Made by a program: the position numbers and the translations under genes
Part shown: positions 56,481 through 64,000 of the stretch, one piece after another
Layout: each line of letters starts with the position of its first letter
Position numbering within the stretch: the stretch's first letter is position 1
NCBI RefSeq assembly: GCF_000525795.1
Contig: NZ_AOCG01000012.1
Coordinates: 1-64,000, forward strand
Direction: 5' to 3'
DNA length: 64,000 nucleotides
DNA from: Listeria aquatica FSL S10-1188
GTDB taxonomy: Bacteria; Bacillota; Bacilli; Lactobacillales; Listeriaceae
The notes under the pieces: generated by a model
Told to the model about the DNA's origin: nothing
Databases searched by the model: none
Seen by the model: only the letters and a program-made list of their open reading frames with translations

Positions 56481-57752
56481 ATGCAAACTTATGAAGAAAA
56501 AATCGGACCTGTTCGCTTGACCCTTCTTGAAACGAAAAAGTTTAAGTCGAGCAAAATTGTATTTAAATTTCGTGCGCCGCTTGAGCGGGAAACGATAACG
56601 AAACGTACGCTTCTTTCGATGCTGTTTGAAACGAATAATGAATTGTATAAAACACAAACAGAATTTAGACGTCGATTAGCTTATTTATATGGGGCTAACT
56701 TTTATACCACAGTCGAGAAAAAAGGAAATGAGCACATTATTACAGCGGTGTTTGATCTTGTAAATGGAAAGCTTGTAAAGGACGGAGAAAAACTTCTAAA
56801 GGAGGCTTTTCAGTTTATTGAACAAGTGTTTTTCTTTCCGAATGTTTCAGATGCAGCATTCCATGAGGCAACACTTGAACGCGAAAAAGCTAATTTAAAA
56901 AGTCGGCTTGAATCGGTCTTTGATGATAAAATTCGGTATGCTAACAAGCGTTTGATTGAAGAAATGTTCTCAGAAGATGTTTTTAAATATCCGGCTTCTG
57001 GTGTGCTTGAAGATGTTGATGCGATTGGTGCAACTGACCTGTATCAGTATTACCAACGTTTCTTAAAAGAAGATCAAATTGATCTTCTCGTTTGTGGCGA
57101 TATTACACGTGATGAGCTCATCCCACAAGTTGAAGCTCTGTCCTTTTCAGAAAGAGAAAAAACTTTAGGCAAGAATGGAAGCGAGACTTATCGAACTAGT
57201 TTGCACGAAGTTTTCGAGAATCAACCCATTAATCAAGGGAAGCTAGCACTTGGTTATCATACAGGGGTTTATTTTGGCGATGAGAATTTTGTTCCCTTAC
57301 AACTTGCTAATGGACTACTAGGTGGTTATTCGAACTCCAAAATTTTTATTAATGTCCGTGAAAAAGCAAGCCTTGCTTATTATGCTTCTAGTCGAATGGA
57401 TTCATTCAAAGGCTTTATGCTGATTTCTGCTGGAATTGATGAAAAGAATTATAAACAAGCACGTGAGATTATTGAAGAACAAGTGGAAGCAATGAAGCGT
57501 GGTGATTTCACAGAAGAAGAGTTAGAACAAACGAAGAAAATGTATATCAACCAACTTTTAGAAGCAAATGATAGTGCACAAGGGCTAATTGAACTGACTT
57601 ATAATAATTTGTTGAAACAAGCAGATTTAGATCTTGCAAATTGGATTCAAAAAATAAAGCAAACCACAAAAGACGAAGTCACAAAAGCTGCACAAGTTTT
57701 TGAAATGAACACACTATATTTCTTGAGTAAGGAGGTAACAGGCAATGAATGA
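56481..57752 (+). CDS. ymfF: M16 peptidase-like protein YmfF
   Basis: This 423-residue protein has the M16 (pitrilysin) fold in two halves, but the first half lacks the zinc motif HxxEH (the region reads LLSMLFETNNELYK). It is likely the non-catalytic partner of the next protein, as in mitochondrial processing peptidase and related bacterial pairs. Its start at ATG 56481 has GAGAGGAG. The stop overlaps ymfH by 8 bases. Confidence 0.9.
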   Translation: MQTYEEKIGPVRLTLLETKKFKSSKIVFKFRAPLERETITKRTLLSMLFETNNELYKTQTEFRRRLAYLYGANFYTTVEKKGNEHIITAVFDLVNGKLVKDGEKLLKEAFQFIEQVFFFPNVSDAAFHEATLEREKANLKSRLESVFDDKIRYANKRLIEEMFSEDVFKYPASGVLEDVDAIGATDLYQYYQRFLKEDQIDLLVCGDITRDELIPQVEALSFSEREKTLGKNGSETYRTSLHEVFENQPINQGKLALGYHTGVYFGDENFVPLQLANGLLGGYSNSKIFINVREKASLAYYASSRMDSFKGFMLISAGIDEKNYKQAREIIEEQVEAMKRGDFTEEELEQTKKMYINQLLEANDSAQGLIELTYNNLLKQADLDLANWIQKIKQTTKDEVTKAAQVFEMNTLYFLSKEVTGNE

Positions 57753-59034
57753 AACACGCTTTGAGAATGTGGAAGAAACGGTTTACAGTGAAACGCTTGA
57801 AAACGGATTGCGTGTTTTCTTACTTCCTAAGAAGGATTATAATAAAACTTACGCAGTTTTCACGACGAATTATGGCTCAGTTGATAACACTTTTGTGCCA
57901 ATTGGTGAAGATGGATTAACAAGTGTTCCTGATGGAATTGCACATTTTTTAGAACATAAAATGTTTGAGAAAGAAGACGGGGACGTATTTTTTAAATTTG
58001 GTGAAAAGGGTGCCTTTACGAATGCTTTCACTTCCTTTACAAGAACGGCTTATCTTTTTTCCAGCACTTCTTATGTAATGGAGAATTTAAAGACATTGCT
58101 TGATTTTGTCCAACAACCGTATTTTACGGAGGAAACGGTTGAAAAGGAAAAGGGGATTATCGGACAAGAAATTAGAATGTACGATGACGATGCGGATTTT
58201 CGTGTTTATTTTGGAGCAATTGAAAATATGTATCAAAATCATCCTGTGAAAATTGATATTGCGGGGACTGTTGAATCTATTGCAGACATTGATAAAGATC
58301 TTCTTTACTTGTGCTACAATACGTTTTATCATCCTAGCAACATGGTGCTTTTTGTTGTTGGGCAGCTAGATCCACATGAAATGATGGAAGAAATTCGGGA
58401 AAATCAAGCAGCTAAGCATTTTGAAAAAGAAGCTGAAATTAAACGTTCGTTTCCTGATGAACCTCGCGAAGTTGCTCACAAAAAGAAAAAATTGGCTTTT
58501 CCTGTTCAAATCGCGAAAAATTTAGTGGGGATGAAAGAAGATATTGGTTTGCTTCGAGGCTTCGAAGCTGTAAAGCATGAAATGATAGCGGATTTGGCAT
58601 TAGAGCTTTTATTTGGAACCACTTCTGAAAACTATTTGAAGCTTTACAATGAAGGGATCATTGACGATTCATTCGGTTACGATTATACACTTTCAGATAG
58701 TTTTTCATTTGTTTTAATCGGGGGCGATGCTACTAATCCGGATGAACAGGCAAAGCGGATCGAGGAAGCATGGTTTGAAGCTTCTGAAAAGGGCATTTCA
58801 AAGGAAAACCTTGAACTGGTTAAACGAAAAAAAACTGGGCAGTTTCTTCGTGCGCTTAATTCACCTGAGTTTATTGCGAATCAATTCAGCCAATATATAT
58901 TAGAAGAAGCGTCTTTATTTGATCTTCCAAAAGCGATTGAATCAATTACTGTTCAAGAAGTTGAGGCTTTCATTCAATCCCTTGCTAATGAAGAGCGGAT
59001 AACGACATTCCAACTCATTCCTGAGGAAAATTAA
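57745..59034 (+). CDS. ymfH: M16 zinc peptidase YmfH
   Basis: This 429-residue protein has the inverted zinc motif HFLEH in DGIAHFLEHKMFEKED (near residue 69-73) and the distal Glu in the second half of the first domain (GIIGQEIRMYDDDADFR). With YmfF it forms a catalytic and non-catalytic pair. Related proteins degrade peptides; the substrate is unknown. It begins inside the end of ymfF (AGGAGGTAA site). Confidence 0.92.
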   Translation: MNETRFENVEETVYSETLENGLRVFLLPKKDYNKTYAVFTTNYGSVDNTFVPIGEDGLTSVPDGIAHFLEHKMFEKEDGDVFFKFGEKGAFTNAFTSFTRTAYLFSSTSYVMENLKTLLDFVQQPYFTEETVEKEKGIIGQEIRMYDDDADFRVYFGAIENMYQNHPVKIDIAGTVESIADIDKDLLYLCYNTFYHPSNMVLFVVGQLDPHEMMEEIRENQAAKHFEKEAEIKRSFPDEPREVAHKKKKLAFPVQIAKNLVGMKEDIGLLRGFEAVKHEMIADLALELLFGTTSENYLKLYNEGIIDDSFGYDYTLSDSFSFVLIGGDATNPDEQAKRIEEAWFEASEKGISKENLELVKRKKTGQFLRALNSPEFIANQFSQYILEEASLFDLPKAIESITVQEVEAFIQSLANEERITTFQLIPEEN

Positions 59035-59141
59035 AGAAATCTTAAGTTTTAAAGTTATTAAAAGCTTTTTTAAAGAAAAAATGGTATTATTATTACAGTC
59101 ATGCTATGATGAAAGAAATGTTATCTTAGGGAGTCTTTATC

Positions 59142-59873
59142 TTGAAAAATAGAAACCGTTCTGCCTTTATCACAGGGGCAAGTGGGGCAATCGGAAAAGC
59201 GATTGCACGGCGATTAGCGAATGATGGTTTTAATCTTTACTTACACTATCATTCAAACGAAAAAATCATGCGAACTCTTGCTACAGAATTGCAAAATTGT
59301 GATGTAGAAGTGACGGTACTCCAAGGAGATTTTTCTAGTAGGGCTGACTTAGAGAAGATAACAGAAAATGTTTTTGAACTTGATGTTTTTATCCATGCAG
59401 CCGGAAACAGCGAATATGGTCTGTTTACAGATCTGTCAGACAAGAAGCTGCAGTGTTTATACGATATTCACGTCGGGGCGCCGCTTTATTTTATTCGTGC
59501 CTTTTTACCTAAGTTAAGACGCTCGAGTCATCCAAGAATTCTTTTCATCAGTTCGATTTGGGGAGAAGTTGGGGCTGCGATGGAAGTAGCTTATTCGACG
59601 ATGAAGGGAGCACAAATTGCTTTTGTAAAAGCGCTCAGCAAGGAAGTAGCGGGAAACGGTATTACTGTAAATGCCTTAACACCAGGTGCTGTTGATACAG
59701 CGATGCTTGCTCAGTTTTCTGAACAGGAAAAACAAGAATTTATACAGGAGATCCCTTTATTACGACTTGGAAATCCTAAGGATGTTGCGAATGCAGCCGC
59801 TTTTCTTGTGAGAGATGAATCGGGATATATTACTGGGCAGATTTTAGGGGTTAATGGCGGATGGCACATGTAA
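59142..59873 (+). CDS. ymfI: Short-chain dehydrogenase/reductase YmfI
   Basis: This 243-residue SDR has the dinucleotide motif TGASGAIGKAIA (residues 11-22), Asn in HAAGNSEYG, and the catalytic Ser-Tyr-Lys in ISSIWGE...YSTMKGA. The family includes FabG-like oxoacyl reductases; the substrate here is unknown. Starts with TTG at 59142. It lies between the M16 pair and rodZ, as in Bacillus ymfI. Confidence 0.9.
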   Translation: MKNRNRSAFITGASGAIGKAIARRLANDGFNLYLHYHSNEKIMRTLATELQNCDVEVTVLQGDFSSRADLEKITENVFELDVFIHAAGNSEYGLFTDLSDKKLQCLYDIHVGAPLYFIRAFLPKLRRSSHPRILFISSIWGEVGAAMEVAYSTMKGAQIAFVKALSKEVAGNGITVNALTPGAVDTAMLAQFSEQEKQEFIQEIPLLRLGNPKDVANAAAFLVRDESGYITGQILGVNGGWHM

Positions 59874-59914
59874 AAAAACAAGAATTGATTTAATTTAATG
59901 GTAGGTGTTTAATA

Positions 59915-60917
59915 TTGACTGAATTAGGCGACAAACTAAAAGCTGCCCGCAGAGAAAAAGGTCTTAGTTTAGATGACTTGCAGCAAATTACAAAAATCCA
60001 AAAAAGGTACCTCGTCGCAATTGAAGAAGGCAACTACTCGGTAATGCCGGGTAAGTTTTATACGCGTGCTTTCATCAAGCAATACGCTGAGGCGGTAGAT
60101 GTTGATAGTGCACAGCTTTTTGCTGACTTTGATTCTGAGGTTCCTGAGTCTCAGCAGGAGGTAGTTGAACAAGAACAAAGTCGAGCTCGGAAAAAAGCTA
60201 CCCCTCTTACGACACATTCAGTTGGAGGACAAAGCTCAACGAGAAATCGCTTTTTTGATGTCTTACCAAAAATTCTTATTGCTGTATTTATTTTATTTAT
60301 CTTATTTATCATTTGGTATTTCGTTTTTGCGCGTGGAAATGACAAAACAGTAGAAACACCTAATGATTCAGAGCAAACTGTAAAAGTCAAAGATGACACA
60401 GGCTCATCAACGAAAAAATCAGATGACTCTAGCAAAGATAAAGATTCTGCTGAAAAGAAAAAAAGCAGATGAAAATAAAGCGGCTGAAAAGAAAAAAGCC
60501 GAAGGATAAGAAAAAAGAAGAAGATAAAAGATAAAAAAAGTGGCAATTGAAAAAGGCCAAACATCTGGAAATGCTACGAGCTATACAGTTTCAAATGCCG
60601 ATAAACTAAGCCTTGAAATTTCTGCTTCTGGTGGAGACACTTGGATTGGGGTTTCAACTGCAGCTGGGGCCAATATTTATAACGGAATCGTAAAAGATGG
60701 CTCGAGTTCGGATGAAATTGATGCAAAGGATAACAAAACGGTTTCTATCGTTGTGGGTAATGCGCCTGTTACAACTGTAAAAGTCAATGGTGAAAAAATT
60801 GAACTAGCACCAACGCTTGTTAAACAAGTTCTCACAATTAAACTGGATGAAAGCGGTAATGATTCGTCTAGTGATTCAGATAGTTCTTCTGCTAACGATA
60901 GCGAAAGCGCACAATGA
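59915..60917 (+). CDS. rodZ: RodZ/YmfM-like cell-shape protein (about four frame disruptions)
   Basis: The N-terminus is a helix-turn-helix domain (TELGDKLKAARREKGLSLDDLQQITKI..., residues 1-75), then a linker, one membrane helix (about residues 119-141, ILIAVFILFILFIIWYFVF) and an extracytoplasmic RodZ C-terminal domain (LSLEISASGGDTWIGV). The frame is broken in the Lys-rich linker after the membrane helix (about 60454-60540): the likely sites are A7, GG, AAAA and A7. Removing one base at each gives a continuous 332-residue frame. RodZ anchors MreB; the ORF is necessarily split in this assembly. It starts with TTG at 59915. Confidence 0.85.
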
Positions 60918-60926
60918 AGAATCAAG

Positions 60927-60969
60927 AAGTATAGGTGAGAGTCGTCTTGCCTATACTTTCTTTTCTTTT
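60927..60969 (+). terminator. Terminator after rodZ
   Basis: The 9-bp stem AAGTATAGG (60927-60935) with CCTATACTT (60950-60958) is followed by a T-rich tract. Confidence 0.85.
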
Positions 60970-61012
60970 AGGATACATAATTTTTATTTGATTAGGGATT
61001 GGAGAGGGGAAA

Positions 61013-61592
61013 ATGAATTTACCAAATAAATTAACCGTCGCACGAATCATTTTAATTCCGATTTTTGTGATTCTTTGCGTTGCGCCATTTCATCTTGGTG
61101 AGCTTTACTGGCTGGGTTCAGCAATCCCAGTAACAAGCTTTATTGCAACCATTATTTTCATTGTAGCTGCGCTAACTGACTGGTTTGATGGCCATTTGGC
61201 AAGAAAATATAATTTGATTACGAACTTTGGCAAGTTTGCTGATCCGATGGCTGATAAATTACTAGTAACTGCCGCATTTATTATTTTGGTTGAAATGAAT
61301 ATTGCACCTGCATGGGTAATCATTTTGATTATTAGCCGGGAACTCGCAGTAACTGGATTGCGATTGTTACTTGTAGAAGGCGGAGAAGTTCTTGCAGCTG
61401 GACAACTAGGGAAAATTAAAAACATTTACACAGATGATTGCGATTCCGCTTCTTTTCTTGAACAACTTTCCATTTGCTTGGACAGGAATTCGTGTAGATT
61501 TAATTTTCCTTTATGTCTGTGCCTTTTTTGCAGTCTGGTCGGGAATCGATTATTTCTACAAAAACAGAGGTGTTTTTAAAGGTTCTATGTAA
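61013..61592 (+). CDS. pgsA: Phosphatidylglycerophosphate synthase (one frame disruption)
   Basis: PgsA transfers glycerol-3-phosphate to CDP-diacylglycerol in the membrane. It has the CDP-alcohol transferase motif DWFDGHLARKYNLITNFG with KFADPMADK (near residue 59-85), four or five membrane helices and a normal size of 192 residues once corrected. The break is in A5 at 61418-61422: one base less gives GKIKTFTQMIAIPLLFL. It is essential in related bacteria, so a genuine loss of function is unlikely. Preceded by a GGAGAGGGGA site. Confidence 0.95.
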
Positions 61593-61605
61593 GTGAAAAT
61601 GGAAT

Positions 61606-61670
61606 GCTTCCTTTAAGACTTGTTGCGCGCTCTAGAGGTGTGTAACAAATCCTTGGAGGAAGCTTCTTTT
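61606..61670 (+). terminator. Terminator after pgsA
   Basis: A long imperfect hairpin joins GCTTCC (61606-61611) with GGAAGC (61658-61663), with inner pairing CTTGTT/AACAAA, and is followed by TTCTTTTATT. Confidence 0.7.
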
Positions 61671-61699
61671 ATTGGCTATTTTAAAAGGGATGTGAAAAC

Positions 61700-62967
61700 A
61701 TGAAAAAAGCTGAAATTATTGCAGTTGGAACAGAAATTTTAATGGGACAAATCACAAACACAAATGCTACTTTTTTATCGCGTGAACTGGCTGAACTGGG
61801 CATATATGTCTATTTTCATACGGTTGTCGGGGATAACCCGAAGCGACTGGAAGAAGTGATTCAAATTGCTGAAAAGCGGAGCGATCTTTTAATTTTCACT
61901 GGAGGGCTTGGGCCAACAGAAGATGATCTAACTAAACAAATTGTAGCGAAGCATTTGGAAAAAGAACTTGTGATGGATCAAGGACATCTTAATAAAATAC
62001 AAGAGTATTTTGCCACTAGCGGTCGCAAGATGACAGAAAATAATAAATTACAAGCCCTCGTCATTAAAGATTCCACAGTGCTAAAAAATGACTTCGGTTT
62101 TGCGGCTGGGATGATGTTTACAGAGCACGAGACAAATTACATTCTTTTGCCTGGTCCCCCGTCGGAAATGAAGCCCATGTTTAAAACTTACACGAAGCCA
62201 TTGCTTGCTGCTTCAATGAATGGTGACCTGATTCACTTAGAGTCTCGCATTTTGCATTTTTTTTGGTATTGGAGAATCAAATTTAGCGGATGATTTAAAT
62301 GATTTGATTACAAAACAAGCCAATCCAACGATTGCAACGTATGCGTCGGATAATGAAGTCGAAATTCGTCTTACGGCAAGTGCAAAAACAAAAGCAGAAG
62401 CAGAAGCTAATCAACTACTAGATGGAGTCGAAGCGGAGATAAGTGCACGTGATGGCGAATTTATTTATGGGTATGGTGATGAAACTCTAGCAGATGTCGT
62501 CGTGAGAAAACTCCTTTCGCGTAAGATTACAATAGCGGCAGCAGAAAGTTTAACAGCAGGTGCCTTTCAAGCAGAACTAGGTGCGCACTCTGGCGTGTCT
62601 GAAATTTTTTAAAGGTGGAATGGTGACTTACCAAACGGAGACAAAGCAGACACTTTTAGGTGTTTCCCCTGAAGTGATTGAACAGGAAGGTGTTGTTAGT
62701 GCGGCTTGTGCGAAGGAGATGGCGGAAAAAATTCGTGAAAAATTTGGGACACAAATGGGCATCAGTTTTACCGGAGTAGCTGGTCCAGGAGAGCTTGAGG
62801 GATATCCAGCTGGGACAGTATTTATTGGACTAAGCGTGGAAGGATTTCCGACAGAAACATTTCTATTTCACTTTGGCAGAGACCGTAACCACAACCGCGC
62901 TCGTTCAGTAAAACAAGGATTCCAACTGATAAATCAATTTATTGACGAAAAATGGAAGAATGCCTAA
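61700..62967 (+). CDS. cinA: CinA family competence/damage-inducible protein (two frame disruptions)
   Basis: This 421-residue protein has an N-terminal MoaB/MogA-like domain (AEIIAVGTEILMGQITNTNA... and TGGLGPTEDDLTK) and a C-terminal CinA domain with the nicotinamide amidase motif AAAESLTAG and GPGELEGYPAGTVF. CinA deamidates nicotinamide mononucleotide in some bacteria. Frame breaks are at T8 62257-62264 and T6 62605-62610; one base less at each restores continuous reading. It is followed by recA 240 bases later. Confidence 0.93.
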
Positions 62968-63083
62968 GCAAGAAACGGCAAGAAAGCCTTGTAAATTCTC
63001 GTTTTTCGCTTCAAAAAAAGGTTGGACGGATTCACTTCATCGGGCTATAATGAAAAAGAATTGAAAAGTGATTTAAAAAAATA

Positions 63084-63097
63084 CGAACATTTATTCG
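63084..63097 (+). promoter_or_regulatory. LexA operator before recA
   Basis: CGAACATTTATTCG matches the Firmicute LexA (SOS) box CGAAC-N4-GTTCG with one mismatch (ATTCG). It lies directly upstream of the recA promoter. Confidence 0.85.
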
Positions 63098-63105
63098 CTT
63101 TTTGC

Positions 63106-63134
63106 TTGATTATTTATTTCGAATAAGATATAGT
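63106..63134 (+). promoter_or_regulatory. Sigma-A promoter of recA
   Basis: TTGATT (63106-63111) and TATAGT (63129-63134) are separated by 17 bases and lie just after the LexA box. Confidence 0.7.
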
Positions 63135-63207
63135 ATTTTTAGAGATGAAAAAAGAGAATTATTTACTACCTGCATAAACTGTAGTAGGTAATGAAGGAGG
63201 AAATAAC

Positions 63208-64000
63208 GTGAACGATCGTCAAGCGGCTTTAGATCAAGCTTTAAAATCGATTGAAAAACAATTTGGTAAAGGTTCCGTCATGAAATTAGGGGAACATAGC
63301 GATCAAAATATATCGACCATATCAAGTGGTTCGTTAGCATTAGATATTGCCCTTGGCGTAGGGGGATATCCACGTGGCCGTATTATTGAAACTTACGGTC
63401 CAGAAAGTTCTGGTAAAACAACAGTTGCGCTTCATGCAATAGCAGAAGTACAAAAACAAGGCGGTACAGCAGCTTTCATTGATGCTGAGCATGCCCTTGA
63501 CCCAACTTATGCGAAAAACTTGGGAGTGGATATTGATGAGTTGCTACTTTCGCAACCAGATACAGGGGAACAAGCCCTTGAAATTGCAGAAGCGCTTGTC
63601 CGAAGTGGTGCGATTGATATCCTAGTTATTGACTCTGTTGCAGCACTTGTACCACGAGCAGAAATTGAAGGTGAAATGGGTGATGCGCATGTTGGGTTGC
63701 AAGCCCGTTTAATGTCTCAAGCTTTGCGCAAATTATCTGGAGTTATTAATAAGTCCAAAACAATCGCGATTTTTATTAACCAAATTCGTGAAAAAGTCGG
63801 CGTGATGTTCGGTAACCCCGAAACAACACCTGGTGGTCGTGCACTTAAATTCTATTCGACAGTTCGTCTTGAAGTTCGTCGTGCAGAGCAGCTAAAGCAA
63901 GGTACTGAAGTGATGGGGAACAAAACAAAAATCAAAGTGGTAAAAAATAAAGTGGCGCCGCCATTCCGTGTGGCTGAAGTGGATATCATGTACGGAGAAG
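63208..64000 (+). CDS. recA: Recombinase RecA (partial, runs off the right edge)
   Basis: The frame starts GTG at 63208 behind GAAGGAGG and continues past the window end, giving about 264 visible residues of about 350. Walker [14 protein letters not shown] (about residues 66-78), Walker [13 protein letters not shown] and the L2-region [21 protein letters not shown] are intact. RecA forms filaments on single-stranded DNA for recombination and SOS induction. It is under LexA control. The first 64 residues fit the standard RecA start ([21 protein letters not shown]). Confidence 0.97.
   Translation, partial: MNDRQAALDQALKSIEKQFGKGSVMKLGEHSDQNISTISSGSLALDIALGVGGYPRGRIIETYGPESSGKTTVALHAIAEVQKQGGTAAFIDAEHALDPTYAKNLGVDIDELLLSQPDTGEQALEIAEALVRSGAIDILVIDSVAALVPRAEIEGEMGDAHVGLQARLMSQALRKLSGVINKSKTIAIFINQIREKVGVMFGNPETTPGGRALKFYSTVRLEVRRAEQLKQGTEVMGNKTKIKVVKNKVAPPFRVAEVDIMYGE

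Noticed and set aside
1-64000. tRNA or rRNA genes, CRISPR arrays, insertion sequences, prophage or integrase genes
   Set aside because: None seen: no repeated spacer units, no transposase or integrase motifs, and no cloverleaf or rRNA core sequences.

Overview
This 64-kb window is chromosomal core DNA from a low-GC Firmicute, almost certainly a member of the genus Listeria (family Listeriaceae). Evidence: the gene order (rpmG-yqgN-gluP-yqgQ-glcK-yqgU, comG operon, gcvT-gcvPA-gcvPB, yqhL, yqhQ, efp, accBC, nusB-folD-xseAB-ispA, cspA, dxs-tlyA, argR-recN, ptb-buk-lpd-bkd, gnd, lisRK, yidC, fni, ftsK, BMP lipoprotein plus nucleoside ABC transporter, ymfF-ymfH-ymfI-rodZ-pgsA-cinA-recA) follows the order I know from Listeria, and there is a 31-codon gene on the minus strand whose product matches the Listeria stressosome miniprotein Prli42. 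I see no rRNA, tRNA, prophage, insertion sequence or CRISPR array. The species cannot be fixed from the sequence alone.

Layout. 1-6040: two small membrane proteins on the minus strand, then ribosomal protein L33, folate cyclo-ligase, rhomboid protease GluP, YqgQ, glucokinase and lipoprotein YqgU. 6022-9666 (minus): a complete comGA-GG operon for the competence pseudopilus. 9667-14129: a glycine riboswitch and the glycine-cleavage genes. 14131-16532 (minus): pentapeptide-repeat protein, rhodanese and two small or multi-pass membrane proteins. 16687-28643: aminopeptidase, EF-P, acetyl-CoA carboxylase subunits, nucleic-acid, folate and isoprenoid genes, cold-shock protein, DXP synthase, TlyA and ArgR. 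28661-37357: RecN and the branched-chain keto-acid dehydrogenase pathway that supplies primers for branched fatty acids. 37471-42726: prli42 (minus), an M20 peptidase, 6-phosphogluconate dehydrogenase and the LisRK two-component system. 42773-48679: YidC, an unknown membrane protein, acylphosphatase, DUF1033 protein, type 2 IPP isomerase, TrhO, a YitT protein and a ClpP paralog. 48824-64000: FtsK, BMP lipoprotein with its ABC transporter, two M16 proteins, an SDR, a RodZ-like protein, PgsA, CinA and the start of RecA.

Sequence quality. At least 28 apparent single-base frame disruptions break 17 genes, including normally essential ones (accB, pgsA, ispA). Twenty-six are consistent with one extra base, mostly in A or T homopolymers, and correcting each restores a full-length reading frame with a length divisible by three. 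I treat these as sequencing or assembly errors and give each such gene its full corrected span.

Most interesting points: a ClpP paralog with an Asp-to-Asn change in the catalytic triad, sitting under a CtsR-like operator beside ftsK; the unannotated-size gene prli42; and a glycine riboswitch with only one aptamer followed directly by a terminator.
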